Source of the DNA: Mycobacterium sp.
Lineage (GTDB): Bacteria; Actinomycetota; Actinomycetes; Mycobacteriales; Mycobacteriaceae
Reading direction: 5' to 3'
DNA length: 48,117 bases
Assembly: GCA_018882965.1 (NCBI GenBank)
Contig: VEQY01000019.1
Span: 1 to 48,117 of the forward strand
The notes beneath the pieces are model-generated. The model worked only from the letters and a program-made list of their open reading frames with translations, searched no databases and was not told the DNA's origin. Positions 43,883 through 48,117 of this stretch are shown one piece after another; within the stretch, counting starts at the first letter, position 1, and every line of letters starts with the position of its first letter. Made by a program: the position numbers and the translations under genes.

Positions 43883-45394
43883 GTGACCCGGCGGCCCGAC
43901 GACGACTTCCTCGCGCTGCCGCTGCGGCGATTGGCCGACGCCGCACTGTCGGCGGCCACTGCCGGGGGCGCGAGCTACGCCGACCTGAGGGTGCACGCGA
44001 TCACCACCGAGGTCCTGACGCTGCGCGACGGCGAACTCGAGTCGGCGGTGGTGGACCGCGACATCGGCCTGGCGGTGCGGGTGATCGTCGACGGCACCTG
44101 GGGGTTCGCCTCGCATGCCGGCCTGACTCCCGACATTGCCGCCGAGTCGGCCCGCCACGCGGTCGGGGTCGCCGTGACGCTCTCGGCGCTCAACGCCGAG
44201 CGCATCGACCTCGCCGACGAGGCGGTCTATCCCGACGCGGTGTGGGTGTCGGACTACCGCGTCGACCCGTTCAGCATCCCCACCGCCGACAAGGTTGCGC
44301 TGCTGGAGGAGTACTGCGGGCGGCTGCTGGCCGCCGACGGCGTCGACCACGTCTCGGCGCTGGTGAACACCGTCAAGGAGCAGACCTTCTACGCCGACAC
44401 CTACGGCTCGGTGATCACACAGCAGCGGGTGCGCACCCTGCCCGCACTGGAAGCCGTCGCCGTCGATGCGGCTGCCGGACGTTTCGAATCGATGCGCACG
44501 CTGGCCCCGCCGACCGGGCGTGGCTGGGAGGCGCTGACCGACGACGGGGTGTGGGACTGGTCGGCCGAACTGGCCGAGCTGCCGGTGCTGCTCGCCGAGA
44601 AGACCAAGGCGCCCAGTGTCGTCGCCGGGCCGACCGATCTGGTGATCGACCCCACCAACCTCTGGCTGACCATCCACGAATCCATCGGCCACGCCACCGA
44701 ATACGACCGGGCCATCGGCTATGAGGCCGCCTATGCCGGCACCTCCTTCGCCACCCCCGACAAACTGGGCACCCTGCGCTACGGCTCACCGGTGATGACC
44801 GTGACTGCCGACCGCACCGTCGACCATGGCCTGGCCACCATCGGCTATGACGCCGAGGGGGTGGCCGCCCAGCGCTGGGACCTGATCCGCGACGGGATCT
44901 TCGTCGGCTACCAACTCGACCGCGTCTTCGCCCGCAAGCTCGGACTGAATCGTTCCAACGGCTGCTCGTATGCCGACTCCGCCCACCACGTGCCCATCCA
45001 GCGGATGCCCAACGTGTCCCTGCAGCCCGGCGTCCAGGACGTCAGCACCGCCGATCTGATCTCCGGGGTGGATAACGGCATCTACATCGTCGGGGATAAG
45101 AGCTGGTCGATCGACATGCAGCGCTACAACTTCCAGTTCACTGGGCAGCGGTTCTTCCGCATTCGCGGCGGCCGGATCGACGGCCAACTCCGTGACGTCG
45201 CCTACCAGGCCACCACGACCGACTTCTGGAACTCGATGGAGGCTGTCGGCGGGCCATCGACGTGGCGGCTGGGTGGGGCGTTCAACTGCGGCAAGGCCCA
45301 ACCCGGCCAGGTGGCTGCGGTCAGCCACGGCTGCCCGTCGGCGCTGTTCCGCGGTGTCAGCGTGCTCAACACCGTCGAGGAGTCGGGACGATGA
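43883..45394 (+). CDS. tldD: Metalloprotease TldD
   Basis: A 503-residue subunit of the TldD/TldE peptidase. The zinc motif HEXXXH is present as H265-E-S-I-G-H270 (LTIHESIGHATEYDRA), with NGCSYADSAHHVP and the later Cys (GGAFNCGKAQPGQ) conserved as in the family. TldD/E is a heterodimer that degrades unfolded peptides and matures some ribosomally made peptides. TldE follows via a mini-ORF. GTG 43883 has a leaderless -10 box. It corresponds to Rv2315c by synteny. Confidence 0.93.
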   Translation: MTRRPDDDFLALPLRRLADAALSAATAGGASYADLRVHAITTEVLTLRDGELESAVVDRDIGLAVRVIVDGTWGFASHAGLTPDIAAESARHAVGVAVTLSALNAERIDLADEAVYPDAVWVSDYRVDPFSIPTADKVALLEEYCGRLLAADGVDHVSALVNTVKEQTFYADTYGSVITQQRVRTLPALEAVAVDAAAGRFESMRTLAPPTGRGWEALTDDGVWDWSAELAELPVLLAEKTKAPSVVAGPTDLVIDPTNLWLTIHESIGHATEYDRAIGYEAAYAGTSFATPDKLGTLRYGSPVMTVTADRTVDHGLATIGYDAEGVAAQRWDLIRDGIFVGYQLDRVFARKLGLNRSNGCSYADSAHHVPIQRMPNVSLQPGVQDVSTADLISGVDNGIYIVGDKSWSIDMQRYNFQFTGQRFFRIRGGRIDGQLRDVAYQATTTDFWNSMEAVGGPSTWRLGGAFNCGKAQPGQVAAVSHGCPSALFRGVSVLNTVEESGR

Positions 45395-45408
45395 GCGGTC
45401 CCCGATGA
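45391..45408 (+). CDS. 5-codon mini-ORF linking tldD and tldE
   Basis: ATG 45391 overlaps the tldD TGA (ATGA). It encodes MSGPR, and its TGA (45406-45408) overlaps the tldE ATG at 45405. A ribosome finishing tldD could reinitiate here and again on tldE. The reading is exact; function is inferred only. Confidence 0.4.
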   Translation: MSGPR

Positions 45409-46772
45409 TCCCCGCACAGGACGCGGTGGACCTCGCGCTGGCCGCGGCGTCGGGGTCGGCACAGGACACCGTCGTGATCGTCACCGACCGCGCCGAAGCG
45501 TCGCTGCGCTGGGCAGGCAACTCGATGACCACCAACGGGGTGTCGACGTCGCGCAGCACCGCGGTGATCTCCTTCGCCCGCCGCGGCGACGCCTTCCACG
45601 TCGGGTCGCTGCGCTCCAGCGTGGTCGACCCGGACGCGATCGGTGCACTGGTCGCCGCCGCCGCGCAGGCCGCGCAGGCCGCGCCGGAGGCGCGCGACAC
45701 CGCACCGCTGCTTACCGGAAACGGCGAGCCCGACGACTGGGGAGACCCGGTGCCCACCACCGGGGTCGGGGCGTTCGCCGAGGCGGCCCGGGCGCTCTCG
45801 GCGGGCTTCGGGCGTGCCGACCGGCTCTACGGATTCGCCCACCACATCGTCGAGACCACCTTCCTGGCGACCTCGACCGGTGTGCGCCGTCGCTTCACTC
45901 AGCCCACCGGGTCGGTGGAGATCACCGCCAAGCGCGGCGGCGCCAGCGCATGGGCCGGGATCAGCACGCCGTGGTTCCTCGACGTCCCGGTCGGCGGGAT
46001 GCTGGCGGAACTGGAGGCGCGGCTGGGCTGGGCGCAGCGCAGCGTCGACCTGCCGGCCGGACGTTACGAGACGCTGATGCCGCCCTCGACGGTGGCCGAC
46101 ATGATGATCTACCTGAACTGGTCGATGGACGGCCGCAGCGCACAGGAGGGCCGCAGCGCGCTGTCCGCGCCCGGCGGGGGAACCCGGGTGGGGGAGCGAC
46201 TCTCCGACCTGCCGTTGACGCTGTACTCCGACCCGACCGCGGTGGGCCTGGAGTGCGCGCCGTTCGTGCACACCCCGGCCGGCTCGGAGCGGGTGTCGCT
46301 GTTCGACAACGGCATGGACATCGGCCGGGTGGACTGGATCCGCGACGGGGTGATCCACGCCCTGCCCTACCCGCGGGGAGCGGCCGCGGAGTTCGGCGTC
46401 GACCCCGCCGCTCCCGCCGACAACCTGCTGATGACCGGCGGCACCGCTTCCCTGCCGGACATGATCGCCGCCACCGAGCGCGGCCTGCTGCTGACCACCC
46501 TGTGGTACATCCGCACCGTCGACCCGATCACCCTGCTGCTGACCGGGCTGACTCGCGACGGGGTGTACCTCATCGAAGACGGGGCCATCACCGGTGCGGT
46601 CAACAACTTCCGGTTCAACGAGAGCCCACTGGACTTGCTGCGCCGGGCCAGCGAGGCCGGGGTGGCGAGCCCGACGCTGCCGCGGGAGTGGAGCGACTGG
46701 GCGACCCGGGCGGTGATGCCGACGCTGCGGATTCCCGACTTCCACATGTCTTCGGTGAGCCAGGCGCAATAA
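45405..46772 (+). CDS. tldE: TldE (PmbA) subunit of the TldD/TldE peptidase
   Basis: A 455-residue TldE-type protein. It lacks the HEXXXH motif, as expected for the non-catalytic partner. Family regions include [43 protein letters not shown] strands ([23 protein letters not shown]), [41 protein letters not shown] and [12 protein letters not shown]. It forms the barrel-shaped complex with TldD. The ATG at 45405 overlaps a mini-ORF stop. Position corresponds to Rv2314c. Confidence 0.92.
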   Translation: MIPAQDAVDLALAAASGSAQDTVVIVTDRAEASLRWAGNSMTTNGVSTSRSTAVISFARRGDAFHVGSLRSSVVDPDAIGALVAAAAQAAQAAPEARDTAPLLTGNGEPDDWGDPVPTTGVGAFAEAARALSAGFGRADRLYGFAHHIVETTFLATSTGVRRRFTQPTGSVEITAKRGGASAWAGISTPWFLDVPVGGMLAELEARLGWAQRSVDLPAGRYETLMPPSTVADMMIYLNWSMDGRSAQEGRSALSAPGGGTRVGERLSDLPLTLYSDPTAVGLECAPFVHTPAGSERVSLFDNGMDIGRVDWIRDGVIHALPYPRGAAAEFGVDPAAPADNLLMTGGTASLPDMIAATERGLLLTTLWYIRTVDPITLLLTGLTRDGVYLIEDGAITGAVNNFRFNESPLDLLRRASEAGVASPTLPREWSDWATRAVMPTLRIPDFHMSSVSQAQ

Positions 46773-46779
46773 TCGGCTG

Positions 46780-47625
46780 GTGCCCGGCGACGATATCGAC
46801 GCCCTGCTGACCCGGCTGGTCGAGCAGTCCCCGCCCGGTCAGCAGCGGCTGGTTGGCCTGCTCCGGTCGACGTGCGCCCAAGCCCTCTCACTGCCCGCGC
46901 TGCCATCGGAAACCGTTGTTGCACAACCGCAGTCCGACGCCGAGTCGGTGATCGCCGATGTCGCCGCGCAGTTCAGTGTCGACGTCGCGGGGGTTTCCGA
47001 CGAGCAGCGGGCCCGGCTGGGCGCCGCAGCGGGGCGGGACGTCTTCGCGGTGGTGGTCCAGATGTTCCTCGCCGACTTCCTCCCACGGGCCCGGGCCGGG
47101 CTCGCGGCGCTGGGCCGGCCGGCGGACTGGGTGCCGGGCCGGCCGAGTTGGCGGGCCGACACCGACGCCTCGGACCTGCTGTTCAACAAACTGCTGCCCG
47201 CAGTGGCGCGGCTGCGCGAGCTGGATCCGGTGACCACCGAGGTGGTGCGGCTACGGGGCGCCGTCGCGCACGACTGTCGGCTCTGCAAGTCGCTGCGGGA
47301 GGGCACCGCCCTCGATGCGGGCGGCTCGGAGGCGCTGTACTCAGACATCGAACGCTTCGAGAACTCCACGTTGCTCAGCGAGGCCCACAAGGCCGCGCTG
47401 CGCTACGCCGATGCGCTGATCTGGTCGCCCGGCTGCATCGAGCCCGCGGTCGCTGCCGGGGTGCGCGATCATTTCAGCCCGGATCAGGCCCGCGAACTGA
47501 CCCTCGACGTGATGCGCAACGCCAGCAACAAGATCGCGGTGGCCCTCAAAGGCGACGCTCCCCGGGTCGAGCGGGGGACCGAACGCTACGTGATCGACGC
47601 CGACGGCCAGACCGTCTTCGGGTGA
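46780..47625 (+). CDS. AhpD-like/carboxymuconolactone decarboxylase family protein (Rv2313c-like)
   Basis: A 281-residue protein, GTG start. The C-terminal half has the AhpD-like helical core with the redox motif HDCRLCKS (Cys166-x-x-Cys169) preceded by VRLRGAVA and followed by [15 protein letters not shown]. The N-terminal ~100 residues are helical and family-specific. Related proteins are alkylhydroperoxidase partners, but the Cys motif here is C-x-x-C with no preceding Glu-His pair visible as in AhpD, so activity is uncertain. It lies seven bases after tldE. Confidence 0.8.
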   Translation: MPGDDIDALLTRLVEQSPPGQQRLVGLLRSTCAQALSLPALPSETVVAQPQSDAESVIADVAAQFSVDVAGVSDEQRARLGAAAGRDVFAVVVQMFLADFLPRARAGLAALGRPADWVPGRPSWRADTDASDLLFNKLLPAVARLRELDPVTTEVVRLRGAVAHDCRLCKSLREGTALDAGGSEALYSDIERFENSTLLSEAHKAALRYADALIWSPGCIEPAVAAGVRDHFSPDQARELTLDVMRNASNKIAVALKGDAPRVERGTERYVIDADGQTVFG

Positions 47626-47634
47626 GGGCGAGCG

Positions 47635-47985
47635 ATGGCGGTGGGCAGGCTCTCGGAGGTGGTGATCGACTGCCGCGACTGCGACCGTCTGGCCTCGTTC
47701 TGGTCAGAAGTCCTCGGCGGAACCCCGGAGCGCGAGTCCGAGGAGTGGGTTGTGGTGCGAACCCCGGACGGCTCGACGCCGGTGTCATTCCAGCGCGTCC
47801 CCGAAGAGAAACAAGTCAAGAATCGGGTGCACCTTGACATCGCCGTACCCGACCTCGAGGTGGCGGCCGCACGGTGTGTTGAGCTGGGCGCGACTCAGCT
47901 CACCGGCCGCACCGGCGATCCGATCGGGGACTTCATCGTCCTGCTCGACCCCGAGGGCAACGAGTTCTGTGTCGTCACGGACTGA
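47635..47985 (+). CDS. VOC/glyoxalase-fold protein
   Basis: A 116-residue vicinal-oxygen-chelate domain. It has two beta-alpha-beta-beta-beta modules: LSEVVIDCRDCDRLASFWSEVLGG ... WVVVRTPDG ... PVSFQRVPE, and VHLDIAVPDLEVAAARCVELGATQL ... FIVLLDPEGNEFCVV. The pattern matches small actinobacterial glyoxalase-like proteins of unknown substrate. The conserved His of the second strand (VHLDIAV) and terminal Glu (GNEFC) could bind metal. It follows the AhpD-like gene by nine bases. Confidence 0.85.
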   Translation: MAVGRLSEVVIDCRDCDRLASFWSEVLGGTPERESEEWVVVRTPDGSTPVSFQRVPEEKQVKNRVHLDIAVPDLEVAAARCVELGATQLTGRTGDPIGDFIVLLDPEGNEFCVVTD

Positions 47986-48032
47986 GCGGCCGGCCGGTCC
48001 CGTGGCGGCGGGGCGGCGGGGGTCACTGCCGC

Positions 48033-48038
48033 TAGGCT
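48033..48038 (+). promoter_or_regulatory. -10 box (TAGGCT) of the tRNA-Met gene
   Basis: TAGGCT fits TANNNT and lies 29 bases before the first tRNA base, a usual distance. No -35 box is clear. Confidence 0.5.
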
Positions 48039-48067
48039 TCTCACAGCGTCCGAGCTCACCGGGGCGC

Positions 48068-48117
48068 GGGGCGGTAGCTCAGTTGGTTAGAGCCGCGGAC
48101 TCATAATCCGTTGGTCG
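48068..48117 (+). tRNA. tRNA-Met (anticodon CAT), truncated at the window end
   Basis: The acceptor 5' strand GGGGCGG, D arm GCTC-AGTTGGTTA-GAGC and anticodon stem GCGGA/TCCGT around loop CTCATAA (anticodon CAT) are present; the variable loop and T arm are cut off. The D-loop and stem fit elongator tRNA-Met, although a CAT-anticodon tRNA-Ile2 precursor cannot be excluded without the 3' half. Confidence 0.88.

Noticed and set aside
45366..46769. A 467-codon open frame on minus opposite tldE
   Set aside because: Composition (Arg/Gly/His/Val-rich) is typical of shadow coding, and tldE on plus is complete and conserved.

Overview
The window is GC-rich (roughly two thirds G+C by eye), densely packed DNA from a mycobacterium, most likely a rapidly growing Mycolicibacterium-type species. 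The diagnosis rests on gene content and order. As I remember the M. tuberculosis map, the window follows the Rv2407-to-Rv2313c segment in reverse: ribonuclease-Z-like, CBS protein, lepA, trehalase-like GH15, subI-cysTWA, che1-cysH-sirA, hemW, hrcA-dnaJ2-rsmE, phoH1-ybeY-corC-like-era-recO-uppS, zur, glyS, dgt, dnaG, tRNA-Asn, the Rv2326c/Rv2325c ECF transporter, uspABC, tldD/tldE. Start codons are often GTG, many genes overlap by 4 bp, and several have a TANNNT -10 box 6-7 nt before the start codon, the mycobacterial leaderless signature. I see no prophage, insertion sequence, CRISPR array or recognised defence island.

Layout. 1-6300: partial beta-lactamase-fold hydrolase, CBS protein, PemK-fold protein, lepA, GH15 glycosidase and two tiny membrane proteins. 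6300-14130: a sulfur block, with the sulfate ABC transporter subI-cysT-cysW-cysA on plus and the sulfite reductase-CysH-chelatase operon on minus, separated by a glycine-rich lipoprotein. Each arm is preceded by a leaderless short ORF ending in cysteine codons (6335-6406 and 13935-14030), which look like cysteine-responsive attenuators. 14130-17580: hemW, then hrcA-dnaJ2 behind a CIRCE-like operator. 17590-24289: a long plus-strand housekeeping run (rsmE, phoH1, ybeY, CorC-like, a deaminase-fold protein, era, recO, uppS). 24297-31609: zur with a candidate Zur box, glyS, a TPM-domain protein, dgt, dnaG. 31679-34862: small secreted proteins around tRNA-Asn, and an acyl-CoA oxidase-like enzyme. 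34863-38732: bestrophin and ECF transporter. 38729-43844: uspABC and an LLM oxidoreductase on minus, with uspA and uspB separated by a plus-strand PE-PPE serine hydrolase. 43883-48117: tldD/tldE, an AhpD-like protein, a VOC protein and a truncated tRNA-Met.

The least expected signals are at gene junctions. Short tandem duplications (11-17 bp units, periods 12-25 bp) occur at nine junctions, and most contain or touch a stop codon. At ybeY/corC and ecfA/ecfT a 17-bp duplication has split an overlapping stop-start codon into one or two 6-codon mini-ORFs, each starting on the previous stop and ending on the next start. A similar mini-ORF links tldD and tldE, and a 9-codon upstream ORF overlaps the phoH1 start. 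lepA has no ATG, GTG, TTG or CTG codon upstream of its P-loop; an AGGAG box six bases before an ATC codon suggests a non-canonical start.

Comparisons with M. tuberculosis (mycobactin cluster, smtB, amiA2 and PE_PGRS genes absent at their expected junctions) are from memory. Protein families are assigned by reading motifs, not by a database search.
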